From Pandoraea cepalis (GTDB lineage: Bacteria > Pseudomonadota > Gammaproteobacteria > Burkholderiales > Burkholderiaceae), in the NCBI RefSeq assembly GCF_902459665.1, contig NZ_CABPSL010000014.1, forward strand, positions 1 to 64,000: a stretch of 64,000 nt of DNA. The letters are read 5' to 3'. The notes beneath the pieces were generated by a model. That model saw only the letters and a program-made list of their open reading frames with translations, was not told the origin of the DNA and did not search any database. Positions 6,482-15,201 of the stretch are shown here, piece by piece. A program made the translations under genes and the position numbers. Numbering within the stretch: position 1 is the stretch's first letter; each line of letters begins with the position of its first letter.

Positions 6482-9082
6482 ATGATGAATTCCGAATACC
6501 GTAAATCCCTGCCCGGGACGTCGCTCGATTACTTCGACGCCCGCGCCGCTGTCGAGGCCATTGCGCCGGGCGCCTACGACACGCTGCCCTACACGTCGCG
6601 CGTGCTGGCCGAGAACCTCGTGCGCCGCTGCGATCCGGCGGCACTGACCGACGCCCTCAAGCAACTGATCGAGCGACGCCGCGATCTCGATTTCCCCTGG
6701 TTTCCTGCTCGCGTGGTGTGTCACGACATTCTCGGCCAGACCGCGCTGGTCGATCTCGCCGGGCTGCGCGACGCCATCGCGGCGCAAGGCGGCGATCCCG
6801 CGCTCGTCAATCCGGTCGTGCCGACGCAACTCGTCGTCGATCACTCGCTCGCCGTCGAGTGCGGCGGCTTCGATCCCGACGCGTTCGCCAAGAACCGCGC
6901 CATCGAAGATCGTCGCAATGAAGATCGTTTCGACTTCATCAACTGGACGAAGCAGGCGTTTCGCAACGTCGACGTGATTCCGCCGGGCAATGGCATCCTG
7001 CACCAGATCAATCTTGAGCGCATGAGCCCGGTGATCCAGGTCTCGGACGGCGTGGCTTATCCGGACACGCTCGTGGGCACCGACTCGCATACGCCGATGG
7101 TCGATGCGCTGGGCGTGATTGCCGTCGGTGTAGGCGGTCTGGAAGCCGAGAGTGTGATGCTCGGGCGCGCGTCGTGGATGCGTCTGCCGGATATCGTCGG
7201 CGTGGCACTGACGGGCAAGCCGCAGCCGGGGATCACGGCGACGGATATCGTGTTGGCGCTCACCGAATTCCTGCGCAAGGAGAAAGTGGTGTCCGCCTAC
7301 CTGGAGTTCTATGGCGACGGGGCGGCAAACCTCACGCTGGGCGACCGCGCCACGATCTCGAACATGGCGCCCGAGTTCGGCGCCACGGCGGCGATGTTCT
7401 ACATCGACGCGCAAACGATCAAGTATCTGAAGCTCACCGGTCGCGAGGACGCCCAGGTCGCGCTGGTCGAGACCTATGCGAAGCAGACCGGCCTCTGGGC
7501 CGACACGCTGACGCACGCGCAATACGAGCGCGTGCTTACGTTCGATCTGTCGAGCGTGGTGCGCAACATCGCTGGCCCATCGAATCCGCACAAGCGTGTG
7601 CCGACGAGTGAGTTGGCCGCGCGCGGCATCAGCGGCAAGGTCGAAAACGAACCGGGCCGGATGCCCGACGGCGCGGTCATCATCGCGGCGATCACGAGCT
7701 GCACGAATACCAACAACCCACGCAACATGATTGCGGCGGGATTGTTCGCGCGCAACGCCAATCGCGTGGGCCTCACGCGCAAGCCGTGGGTGAAGAGTTC
7801 GCTCGCCCCGGGGTCGAAGGCCGTCACGCTGTATCTGGAGGCCGCCGGGTTGCTGCCGGAACTGGAGGCCCTCGGCTTCGGCGTGGTGGCCTATGCATGT
7901 ACGTCGTGCAACGGTATGTCGGGCGCGCTCGACCCGGTCATCCAGCAGGAGATCATCGAGCGCGACCTCTATGCCACGGCTGTGCTCTCGGGCAACCGTA
8001 ACTTCGACGGTCGCATTCATCCGTACGCGAAGCAGGCGTTTCTCGCGTCGCCGCCGCTGGTGGTGGCCTATGCCATCGCCGGGACGATCCGTTTCGACAT
8101 CGAGAAGGATGTGCTCGGGGTCGATGCCAACGGCAAGCCGGTGCGCTTGGCCGACCTTTGGCCGAGCGACGAAGAGATCGACGCGATCATCGAGCGCAGC
8201 GTCAAGCCAGAGCAATTCCGTCGCGTCTATGAGCCGATGTTTGCCGCGTCGGTCCACGCGGGCGAGACGGCCGATCCGCTGTACGACTGGCGCGAGATGA
8301 GCACCTATATCCGTCGTCCGCCGTATTGGGAAGGGGCGCTCGCGGGTGAGCGTACGTTGCGCGGCATGCGCGCGCTGGCGGTGCTGGGCGACAACATCAC
8401 GACCGACCACCTCTCGCCGTCGAACGCGATCATGGCCGACAGCGCGGCCGGTGAATACCTCGCGAAGATGGGCCTGCCGGAAGAGGATTTCAATTCCTAC
8501 GCCACGCACCGCGGCGACCACCTGACGGCGCAGCGCGCCACGTTCGCCAACCCCACGCTCAAGAACGAGATGGTCGTGGTCGACGGGCAGGTCAAGGCGG
8601 GGTCGCTCGCGCGTATCGAGCCGGAAGGCAAGATTACCCGCATGTGGGAAGCGATCGAGACGTACATGGCGCGCAAGCAGCCGCTCATCGTCATTGCCGG
8701 GGCCGATTACGGCCAGGGTTCGTCGCGCGACTGGGCGGCCAAGGGGGTGCGGCTGGCGGGCACTGAAGCCATCGTTGCCGAGGGTTTCGAGCGCATTCAC
8801 CGCACCAATCTGGTCGGCATGGGCGTCTTGCCGCTCGAATTCAAGCCGGGCACGAACCGCAAGACGCTCGGCATCGACGGCAGCGAAACCTTCGACGTGA
8901 CCGGTGAGCGCACGCCGCGCGCCGATCTCACGCTGGTCATCCATCGTCGCAATGGCGAGCGCGTGGAAGTTCCGGTGACGTGCCGTCTCGATACGGCCGA
9001 GGAAGTGTCGATCTACGAGGCGGGCGGGGTGCTGCAGCGCTTCGCGCAAGACTTTCTGGAATCGTCACAGGCGGCTGCCTGA
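6482..9082 (+). CDS. acnD: AcnD, Fe/S-dependent 2-methylcitrate dehydratase
   Basis: AcnD dehydrates 2-methylcitrate to 2-methyl-trans-aconitate in the AcnD/PrpF version of the cycle. The 866-residue protein is an aconitase-A-type enzyme. The three cluster ligands are seen as Cys407 in TSCTN and Cys473/Cys476 in ACTSCNG, and the C-terminal swivel domain has the family GADYGQGSSRDWAAKG loop. The start is the ATG at 6482 (an alternative is 6485). An open frame extends far upstream into prpC in a shadow frame and is not used. The intergenic gap to prpC is about 140 bases and carries a hairpin. It needs PrpF, encoded just downstream, for function in vivo. Confidence 0.95.
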   Translation: MMNSEYRKSLPGTSLDYFDARAAVEAIAPGAYDTLPYTSRVLAENLVRRCDPAALTDALKQLIERRRDLDFPWFPARVVCHDILGQTALVDLAGLRDAIAAQGGDPALVNPVVPTQLVVDHSLAVECGGFDPDAFAKNRAIEDRRNEDRFDFINWTKQAFRNVDVIPPGNGILHQINLERMSPVIQVSDGVAYPDTLVGTDSHTPMVDALGVIAVGVGGLEAESVMLGRASWMRLPDIVGVALTGKPQPGITATDIVLALTEFLRKEKVVSAYLEFYGDGAANLTLGDRATISNMAPEFGATAAMFYIDAQTIKYLKLTGREDAQVALVETYAKQTGLWADTLTHAQYERVLTFDLSSVVRNIAGPSNPHKRVPTSELAARGISGKVENEPGRMPDGAVIIAAITSCTNTNNPRNMIAAGLFARNANRVGLTRKPWVKSSLAPGSKAVTLYLEAAGLLPELEALGFGVVAYACTSCNGMSGALDPVIQQEIIERDLYATAVLSGNRNFDGRIHPYAKQAFLASPPLVVAYAIAGTIRFDIEKDVLGVDANGKPVRLADLWPSDEEIDAIIERSVKPEQFRRVYEPMFAASVHAGETADPLYDWREMSTYIRRPPYWEGALAGERTLRGMRALAVLGDNITTDHLSPSNAIMADSAAGEYLAKMGLPEEDFNSYATHRGDHLTAQRATFANPTLKNEMVVVDGQVKAGSLARIEPEGKITRMWEAIETYMARKQPLIVIAGADYGQGSSRDWAAKGVRLAGTEAIVAEGFERIHRTNLVGMGVLPLEFKPGTNRKTLGIDGSETFDVTGERTPRADLTLVIHRRNGERVEVPVTCRLDTAEEVSIYEAGGVLQRFAQDFLESSQAAA

Positions 9083-9102
9083 CCTGCCCGAGGAGAGACG
9101 TG

Positions 9103-10293
9103 ATGGCGCATCAGCCACAAATTCGAATTCCCGCCACCTACATGCGTGGCGGCACCAGCAAGGGCGTGTTCTTTCGCCTGCAAGACCTGCCCATCGCCGC
9201 ACAGGTGCCGGGCACAGCGCGCGATGCGCTGCTCATGCGCGTGATCGGCAGCCCGGACCCTTACGGCAAGCAGATCGACGGCATGGGCGGGGCGACGTCG
9301 AGCACGAGCAAGACGGTCATCCTCGCGAAGAGCGAGCGACCGGAGCACGATGTGGACTATCTGTTCGGGCAGGTGTCGATCGATCAGACGTTCGTCGACT
9401 GGAGCGGCAACTGCGGCAATCTGTCGGCGGCCGTCGGCCCGTTCGCGATCAGCGGCGGCTTGGTGGATCCGGCGCGGGTGCCGCGCGATGGCGTGGCCGT
9501 CGTGCGTATCTGGCAAGCCAACATCGGCAAGACGATCATTGCGCACGTGCCGATGACGGACGGTGCGGTACAGGAGACGGGGGATTTCGAACTCGACGGC
9601 GTGACGTTCCCGGCCGCCGAAGTCCAGCTCGAATTCCTCGATCCGGCCGCCGAGGACGACGGTGAGGGGGGAGCCATGTTCCCGACCGGCAACCTCGTCG
9701 ATGACCTCGAAGTCCCCGGTGTGGGCACATTCAAGGCGACGATGATCAACGCCGGCATTCCCACCATCTTCCTCAATGCCGAGGACATTGGCTACCGGGG
9801 CACGGAGTTGCAGGACGCCATCAACAGCGACGCGAAGGCGCTGGCGATGTTCGAGACGATTCGAGCGCACGGTGCGATCCGCATGGGGCTGATCAAGGAC
9901 GTGTCCGAAGCCGCGACGCGTCAGCACACGCCGAAGGTCGCGTTCGTGGCGAAGCCGGCGGGTTATACGGCCTCGAGCGGCAAGCAGGTGAACGCGGGCG
10001 ATGTCGATCTGCTGGTGCGCGCGCTGTCGATGGGCAAGCTGCATCACGCGATGATGGGCACGGCAGCCGTTTGCATCGGTGCGGCAGCGGCGATACCGGG
10101 CACGCTCGTCAATCTCGCGGCTGGCGGCGGTGTGCGCGACGCCGTGCGCTTCGGGCATCCGTCGGGCACGTTGCGCGTGGGCGCGCAAGCGACGCAGGAA
10201 GGCGGCGAGTGGACGGTCACCAAGGCCCTCATGAGCCGCAGCGCCCGGGTATTGATGGAAGGATGGGTGCGCATTCCGGGCGACGCGTTCTGA
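9103..10293 (+). CDS. prpF: PrpF, 2-methylaconitate cis-trans isomerase
   Basis: PrpF isomerises the trans-2-methylaconitate made by AcnD so that an aconitase can rehydrate it to 2-methylisocitrate. The 396-residue protein starts with the family-defining IPATYMRGGTSKG segment and contains the repeated diaminopimelate-epimerase-like halves, including SGNCGNLSAA. AGGAGA at 9091-9096 sits 6 bases before the ATG at 9103. It is 20 bases after acnD and surely co-transcribed. A hairpin without a T-run follows the stop. Confidence 0.95.
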   Translation: MAHQPQIRIPATYMRGGTSKGVFFRLQDLPIAAQVPGTARDALLMRVIGSPDPYGKQIDGMGGATSSTSKTVILAKSERPEHDVDYLFGQVSIDQTFVDWSGNCGNLSAAVGPFAISGGLVDPARVPRDGVAVVRIWQANIGKTIIAHVPMTDGAVQETGDFELDGVTFPAAEVQLEFLDPAAEDDGEGGAMFPTGNLVDDLEVPGVGTFKATMINAGIPTIFLNAEDIGYRGTELQDAINSDAKALAMFETIRAHGAIRMGLIKDVSEAATRQHTPKVAFVAKPAGYTASSGKQVNAGDVDLLVRALSMGKLHHAMMGTAAVCIGAAAAIPGTLVNLAAGGGVRDAVRFGHPSGTLRVGAQATQEGGEWTVTKALMSRSARVLMEGWVRIPGDAF

Positions 10294-10305
10294 GGGGGTA
10301 ACCTT

Positions 10306-10328
10306 CGCCCCACGATGGGCGTGGGGCG
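10306..10328 (+). other. GC-rich hairpin after prpF
   Basis: A 9-bp GC-rich stem (10306-10314 with 10320-10328) closes a 5-base loop 13 bases after the prpF stop. There is no T-run, so it may attenuate or stabilise rather than terminate; prpD starts 120 bases downstream on the same strand. Confidence 0.4.
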
Positions 10329-10449
10329 GTGAGGCGATTCCGGCGGCCGGCGAGCGTTGCGCTCTCCGGCCGCTTATCATGGGAGGTCTCGGCAAGCCGC
10401 TTCGTCTTGACAGGATGGCGGCTTTCGTCAACGTCACAGGAGGCCGTCC

Positions 10450-11898
10450 ATGTCCGCAGGCATCTCGAATGTGCGTCCCGCGCCCGACAAGGTGCTGACC
10501 GATATTGTCGACTATGTTCTCACCTATGAGATCCGCAGCGATCTCGCCTTTGAAACCGCTCGCCACTGTCTGATCGACACCCTCGGGTGCGGCTTCGAGG
10601 CGCTGTCCTATCCCGCGTGTACCAAGCTGCTCGGCCCCATTGTGCCGGGTACGGTCGTGCCGAACGGGGCAAAGGTTCCCGGCACGCCGTATCAGCTCGA
10701 CCCGGTGCAGGCGGCGTTCAGCCTGGGCGCGATGATTCGCTGGCTCGACTTCAACGACACGTGGCTGGCGGCCGAATGGGGGCATCCGTCCGACAATCTC
10801 GGCGGCATTCTCATGACGGCCGACTGGCTCTCACGCACGGCGGTGGCGCAGGGGCAGCCGCCGCTGACGATGCGCCATGTGCTCGCCGCGATGATCAAGG
10901 CGCACGAGATCCAGGGCTGTCTGGCGCTGGAGAATTCGTTCAATCAGGTCGGACTCGATCATGTGGTGCTGGTGAAAGTCGCGTCGACGGCGGTCGTTGG
11001 GGAAATGCTCGGGCTTTCGCGCGATGAGCTGATCAACGCGCTCTCGCTCGCGTTCGTCGACGGGCAGAGCCTGCGCACCTATCGTCACGCGCCGAACACG
11101 GGCAGCCGCAAGTCATGGGCGGCGGGCGACGCCACCAGCCGCGCGGTGCGACTGGCCCTCATGGCACGTTCGGGCGAGATGGGCTACCCGTCGGTACTGA
11201 CCGCCAAGACGTGGGGCTTCTACGACGTTTTGTTCAAAGGCCAGCCGTTCGCGTTCCAGCGGCCGTATGGCGAATACGTGATGGAGAACGTGCTGTTCAA
11301 GATTTCGTTCCCGGCGGAGTTCCATGCGCAAACGGCGGCAGAGGCGGCGATGACGCTGCACGCTCAGTTGCAGGCGATGGGACGCAGCGCGCAGGACATC
11401 CGGTCGGTGAAGATTCGCACGCATGCGGCGGCGATTCGCATCATCGACAAGCAGGGGCCGCTCGCCAATCCGGCGGATCGCGATCACTGCATCCAGTACA
11501 TGGTGGCGGTGCCGTTGCTGTTTGGGCGACTGACCGCGGGCGACTACGAGGAGGCAGTTGCCACCGACCCTCGCATCGATGCGCTGCGTGCGAAGATCGT
11601 CTGCGAGGAAGATCCGCAATTCACGCGGGATTATCACGATCCCGACAAGCGATCGATTGCCAACGGGCTGACCGTCACCCTGAGCGACGGGACGGCGCTC
11701 GACGAAGTGCTGGTCGAATACCCCATTGGCCACAAGCGTCGCCGAGCCGAGGGCATTCCCCTGCTCGTAGAGAAATTCAAGACGAATCTGACGCGGCGCT
11801 TCGCGGCGCGCGCGCAGGCCCGCATTCTCGACGTCGCGCTCGATCAGCAACGACTCGAGGCGATGCCGGTGCATCAATTCGTGGATCTGATGGTGTGA
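10450..11898 (+). CDS. prpD: PrpD, 2-methylcitrate dehydratase (MmgE/PrpD family)
   Basis: PrpD is the iron-sulfur-free 2-methylcitrate dehydratase. The 482-residue protein has the family pattern: LIDTLGCGF near residue 45, the substrate-loop [11 protein letters not shown], and the C-terminal [19 protein letters not shown] segment typical of true PrpD rather than generic MmgE proteins. AGGAGG at 10439-10444 precedes the ATG by five bases. The operon therefore encodes two alternative routes for the dehydration step, AcnD plus PrpF and PrpD. The 156-base gap from prpF leaves room for a separate promoter. It ends facing the convergent glycerate kinase gene. Confidence 0.93.
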   Translation: MSAGISNVRPAPDKVLTDIVDYVLTYEIRSDLAFETARHCLIDTLGCGFEALSYPACTKLLGPIVPGTVVPNGAKVPGTPYQLDPVQAAFSLGAMIRWLDFNDTWLAAEWGHPSDNLGGILMTADWLSRTAVAQGQPPLTMRHVLAAMIKAHEIQGCLALENSFNQVGLDHVVLVKVASTAVVGEMLGLSRDELINALSLAFVDGQSLRTYRHAPNTGSRKSWAAGDATSRAVRLALMARSGEMGYPSVLTAKTWGFYDVLFKGQPFAFQRPYGEYVMENVLFKISFPAEFHAQTAAEAAMTLHAQLQAMGRSAQDIRSVKIRTHAAAIRIIDKQGPLANPADRDHCIQYMVAVPLLFGRLTAGDYEEAVATDPRIDALRAKIVCEEDPQFTRDYHDPDKRSIANGLTVTLSDGTALDEVLVEYPIGHKRRRAEGIPLLVEKFKTNLTRRFAARAQARILDVALDQQRLEAMPVHQFVDLMV

Positions 11899-12020
11899 GC
11901 GCCGGGAGGCGTGCGTCGCACGCGCTGTGTTGTGCTGCGGCGGCGCTCGGGGTGGCGGATGTTTGATTGACGAGCGCGCGAGCGGCCCAATGACTGTCGG
12001 GCCGTCGCGGCGACTCGGAT

Positions 12021-13172
12021 TCAGCCCTTGTGCGTGTAACGCAGGCGCGTCATTTGTTCCGCGCTGTCGGCCAGCAGGCCGGCCGCATCGGCAATCGCCT
12101 TCTCCAGCGTGGTCGGGCCGAACGTCAGCGAGAAGCATCCCGAGAACACGCGCGACAGGCTGTCGAGCGCGCTACGGTCGATGGCGCCCGAGAGCAGCGA
12201 GGCCGTCGCCCCGGCCTTGATCGCCACCTGCGCGGCAATCATCGGGGTCTTGCCGGAGAGCGTCTGACCGTCGCTGCGGCCTTCACCGGTGATGAGCCAG
12301 TCGGCCCCTTCCACCGCTTGCGGCAGCCCGACGCGCTCGGCCACGACTTCCGCACCAGAGCGAAACTTCGCACCCAGCAGGTGCAGCGCAAAGCCCAGGC
12401 CGCCCGCCGCCCCTGCGCCCGCGCGGCTGGCGGCTTCATTGGCGTTGAACGCGCGATGCGCATGGCCGGCGAAATGCGCGATGGCACGGTCGAGCGGCTC
12501 GACCTGCGCGTCGCTCACGCCCTTCTGCGGCCCGAAAATCGCCGTGGCGCCTTGCGGCCCGTTGAGCGGATTGTTCACGTCGGACATGGCGATCAGTTCG
12601 CAGTCCTTCAGGCGGGCGTCGAGTCCGTTCAGATCGATCGACGCCACGCGATGCAGCGCGGCGGGCACAGGCGGCACCGCTTCGCCCGACGCGTCGAGCA
12701 ATCGCGCACCGAGGCCGACGAGAAGGCCCGCGCCACCGTCGTTGGTGCTGCTGCCGCCCAGGCCGATGAGCACGCGGCGTGCGCCGGTATCCAGCAGTGC
12801 GCGCAGCAGTTCTCCCAGGCCGACTGTCGAGCGCTCGGCCACTGGCGTCTGCATTCCGACCGGGTCGGTAATGCTCACCACGTTGGCGCTTTCCAGCACA
12901 CCCGTGCCGTCGGGCATGAGGCCATACTCGGCCATGACCGATGCCTGGCCGGCGCCACGCACCGAGAGTGGTACACGGCGTCCGCCTGCGGAGAGCAGGG
13001 CGTCGAGCGTGCCTTCGCCGCCATCTGCCATCGGACGCAAGCGCAGGTCGGCCTGCGGCAGTACCCGCGCAATGCCGGATGCGATGGCGCGCGCCACTTC
13101 CGGGGCACTCAGCGAACCTTTGAACGAATCGGGGGCGATGACGATGATTGGGGCTTGCGCATTGCTGGACAT
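12021..13172 (-). CDS. garK: Glycerate kinase (GarK/GlxK family)
   Basis: The 383-residue protein phosphorylates glycerate to a phosphoglycerate, the final step in feeding glyoxylate, tartronate semialdehyde or glucarate carbon into glycolysis. It shows the class II glycerate kinase signature: PDSFKGSLSA at the N terminus, MADGGEGTLDA, GGSSTNDGGAG in the centre and TGEGRSDGQTLSGKTP near the C terminus. It stands alone, convergent with prpD. No glyoxylate carboligase or tartronate semialdehyde reductase is nearby in this window. GarK and GlxK cannot be told apart from sequence alone, so the symbol is provisional. Confidence 0.9.
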   Translation of the reverse strand: MSSNAQAPIIVIAPDSFKGSLSAPEVARAIASGIARVLPQADLRLRPMADGGEGTLDALLSAGGRRVPLSVRGAGQASVMAEYGLMPDGTGVLESANVVSITDPVGMQTPVAERSTVGLGELLRALLDTGARRVLIGLGGSSTNDGGAGLLVGLGARLLDASGEAVPPVPAALHRVASIDLNGLDARLKDCELIAMSDVNNPLNGPQGATAIFGPQKGVSDAQVEPLDRAIAHFAGHAHRAFNANEAASRAGAGAAGGLGFALHLLGAKFRSGAEVVAERVGLPQAVEGADWLITGEGRSDGQTLSGKTPMIAAQVAIKAGATASLLSGAIDRSALDSLSRVFSGCFSLTFGPTTLEKAIADAAGLLADSAEQMTRLRYTHKG

Positions 13173-13556
13173 GGAAATCGGGACAGTCGCAAAAAGGTAT
13201 ACGGGTTGGCAGGATTCACGTGCGCGTCATGCCCGCGAGTTGTTATCGCTTATGACTTACCGGCCGGACGGTTGATCCTGGGCCCGGTAGACGGGATGGC
13301 ACGTCGGCTCGCAGCAGGGTGGGGCGCGAGACGATGCGACGCAGTGTGACAGAAACCAGCAATATACGCGATTCGGGCCAGCGCGCATTGCGCGAATTGC
13401 CATGCTATGAATAACGCGGGTAAGATGAGCGCCAACTGACCGTGCGTCGCCCGAAAGGCCGCGCGGCCCGTGCAAGCCGGCGCCGACGCCTGGCTTGTTG
13501 CGGCAGAAGAACGACAATGCGTGTGCAACAGCCATTTGCGAGCGTGGAGCGGGGGC
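13173..13556. other. Divergent intergenic region between the glycerate kinase and a lipoprotein gene
   Basis: The 384 bases hold the promoters of two diverging genes. On the + strand TTGCCA (13397-13402), 18 bases, then TAAGAT (13421-13426) is a plausible but unproven sigma-70 promoter for the lipoprotein. No strong hairpin and no credible gene is visible. Confidence 0.35.
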
Positions 13557-14069
13557 ATGAACCGGGGCAAAGACAGGAATTCGGGCACGTCGCGCGTGTC
13601 GCGGCGCAGGGCGGCGCGCGCGATGGCCGCATCGGCCGCAGCGAGTATCGGGCTCGCCGTGTTGCTGGCTGGGTGTGCGCAAACGACGCCGGTCGTCGCG
13701 CACGACGATCCGCCGGTGGGCAGCGTGGCCGACGTTGCACCGGAAAATGTAAAAGTCGAGACGTTCCCCGCCTATCGCGACACCGTTGCGGATGCCCGTG
13801 GCAATGGTGCCGTCTGGCAAGGATCGTCGAAGAAGACCACCGCCCGCGTGAGTACCTGCACGGCGCATTTGTGGAAGCGGCAACTGCCGCATGCAAGGGT
13901 GCAACGCTCGAAGGCAGGCACGGGTCAGACCCTTGAACTCTCCTCCAGCAACGACGGCGTGCTCGCCGTGCTTGACCTGGCGCCGCACAAGCCGGGTAGC
14001 GAAGGCACGTTGTATCTCGGTTCGACTGCCTCCCAATCGCTGGCCGATGCCGTGCGCCGGTGCCTCTGA
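13557..14069 (+). CDS. Hypothetical lipoprotein
   Basis: From the ATG at 13557 the protein has 170 residues. An Arg-rich N-terminus is followed by a hydrophobic stretch ending in the lipobox LLAGC, so it should be exported and lipid-anchored. The mature part (about 120 residues) is polar, has a further Cys pair (TCTAHLW and the C-terminal RRCL) that could form a disulfide, and shows no family I recognise. A second possible start, at 13623, would give a more classical short leader. The frame is open further upstream, but those residues are not leader-like. It lies upstream of glpR on the same strand, with a palindrome between them. Confidence 0.7.
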   Translation: MNRGKDRNSGTSRVSRRRAARAMAASAAASIGLAVLLAGCAQTTPVVAHDDPPVGSVADVAPENVKVETFPAYRDTVADARGNGAVWQGSSKKTTARVSTCTAHLWKRQLPHARVQRSKAGTGQTLELSSSNDGVLAVLDLAPHKPGSEGTLYLGSTASQSLADAVRRCL

Positions 14070-14123
14070 CGGCGTCGCGCCAGGCGACGAGGCAGGCGCT
14101 CATGCGACGGTCACGATAACGTC

Positions 14124-14140
14124 ATACCCCGTCGGGGTAT
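14124..14140. promoter_or_regulatory. Palindrome upstream of glpR
   Basis: ATACCCC (14124-14130) and GGGGTAT (14134-14140) form a perfect inverted repeat with a 3-base centre, about 60 bases before the glpR start; flanking GTC/GAC bases extend it with a bulge. It may be an operator or a weak terminator for the lipoprotein gene. There is no T-run. Confidence 0.45.
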
Positions 14141-14199
14141 CATGACGGCGAACGCGTGGCCGGCCGGGCCGCGCGAAGGCTTTTACTGCGTGCGTGCCG

Positions 14200-15024
14200 A
14201 TGTCTCATACTGAACCGATCGACGTCTCCGAGGCGCAAACGAATGCCGGCGATGCCGAGCAGGCGTCGCTGAATCCGCGCCAACAGGCGCTTTTCGACGC
14301 CGTTCGTCGCGATGGCTTTCTCACGGTCGATGAACTCGCCGCACGCTTCGAGGTAACGCCGCAGACGATCCGGCGGGACATCAACTTCCTGGCCGAACGC
14401 AAGTGGGTGCGTCGCTACCACGGCGGCGTCGGGCTGCCGGGCGGGGCCGAGAACGACGCCTACGATGCCCGTCAGACCCAGTTGGCCGACGAGAAGCGAC
14501 GCATCGCCGTACGTCTTGCCGAACAAATTCCCGATCACGCCTCGCTCTTCATCAACCTGGGCACCACCACGGAAGCCGTGGCCCGCGCACTGTCGCGTCA
14601 TCGTGGGTTGCGCGTCATTACCAACAATCTGCACGTCGCTGCCATGATGAGCGGCTATGCGGACGCCGAAGTCATCATTGCCGGCGGCGTGGTGCGCGCA
14701 CGCGACCAGGGCGTGACGGGCGAAGCGACGCTCGATTTCATCCGTCAGTTCAAGGTCGATTTCGGCATCGTCGGTATCTCTGCCATCGATGCCGACGGCA
14801 CGCTGCGCGACTTCGACTACCGCGAAGTGCGCGTGGCCGAGGCGATCATCGCGCACTCTCGTACCGTCTTTCTGGCCGCCGATCACAGCAAGTTCGGGCG
14901 CCCGGCGCTCGTTCGCCTGGGGCACCTGTCACAGGTTGATGCCCTGTTTACCGATCGCCCGGTGCCCGCTGGCATGGCCGACGTGATCGCCGAGGCCGGT
15001 ACTCTGGTACACGTCGCGGACTGA
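14200..15024 (+). CDS. glpR: GlpR, DeoR-family repressor of glycerol-3-phosphate genes
   Basis: The 274-residue protein has a DeoR-type winged helix (FLTVDELAARFEVTPQTIRRD) at about residues 40-65 and a C-terminal sugar-phosphate-sensing domain with the NLGTTTEAVARAL phosphate-binding loop and the EVIIAGGVVR motif. Known GlpR proteins bind glycerol-3-phosphate and release the glp operators. The assignment rests on the adjoining glpD and glpK genes and on GlpR-like operator repeats before glpD. The ATG at 14200 is preferred to a GTG two codons upstream. Its N-terminal extension of about 25 polar residues is longer than in the E. coli protein. Confidence 0.9.
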   Translation: MSHTEPIDVSEAQTNAGDAEQASLNPRQQALFDAVRRDGFLTVDELAARFEVTPQTIRRDINFLAERKWVRRYHGGVGLPGGAENDAYDARQTQLADEKRRIAVRLAEQIPDHASLFINLGTTTEAVARALSRHRGLRVITNNLHVAAMMSGYADAEVIIAGGVVRARDQGVTGEATLDFIRQFKVDFGIVGISAIDADGTLRDFDYREVRVAEAIIAHSRTVFLAADHSKFGRPALVRLGHLSQVDALFTDRPVPAGMADVIAEAGTLVHVAD

Positions 15025-15116
15025 CGAGGGGGCATCAACCCCCGTCAGGCGCGTATTCGCGCATCGGGACCGTAGAATGCGCGAATTCGAAGCTCCAGTA
15101 CGCCAATCTGTTAGAA

Positions 15117-15164
15117 TTCGAACATTGATGTTCGTAAACGAATATAAAGCGAACATTTTCGAAC
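15117..15164 (+). promoter_or_regulatory. GlpR-type operator cluster upstream of glpD
   Basis: The AT-rich region before glpD contains repeated TTCGAAC/TGTTCG half sites. The best match is ATGTTCG, four bases, then CGAATAT at 15128-15145, close to the known enterobacterial GlpR operator (ATGTTCG...CGAACAT). Further half sites lie at 15117-15125 and 15149-15164. The cluster ends 38 bases before the glpD start, so GlpR bound here should block glpD-glpK transcription. Confidence 0.75.
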
Positions 15165-15201
15165 TTTTCCTGATTTGACGCTCAACCCCCGGAGTGACGA
15201 C

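Noticed and set aside
6446-9049. Long open frame on the - strand opposite acnD
   Set aside because: It is His/Arg-rich and lies exactly antiparallel to a conserved enzyme gene; such frames are common in GC-rich DNA. The same applies to the - strand frames opposite prpC, glpD, prpF and several others.
15021-15045. Hairpin after glpR as a terminator
   Set aside because: The stem has a bulge and there is no T-run; the region is better explained as part of the glpD promoter area.
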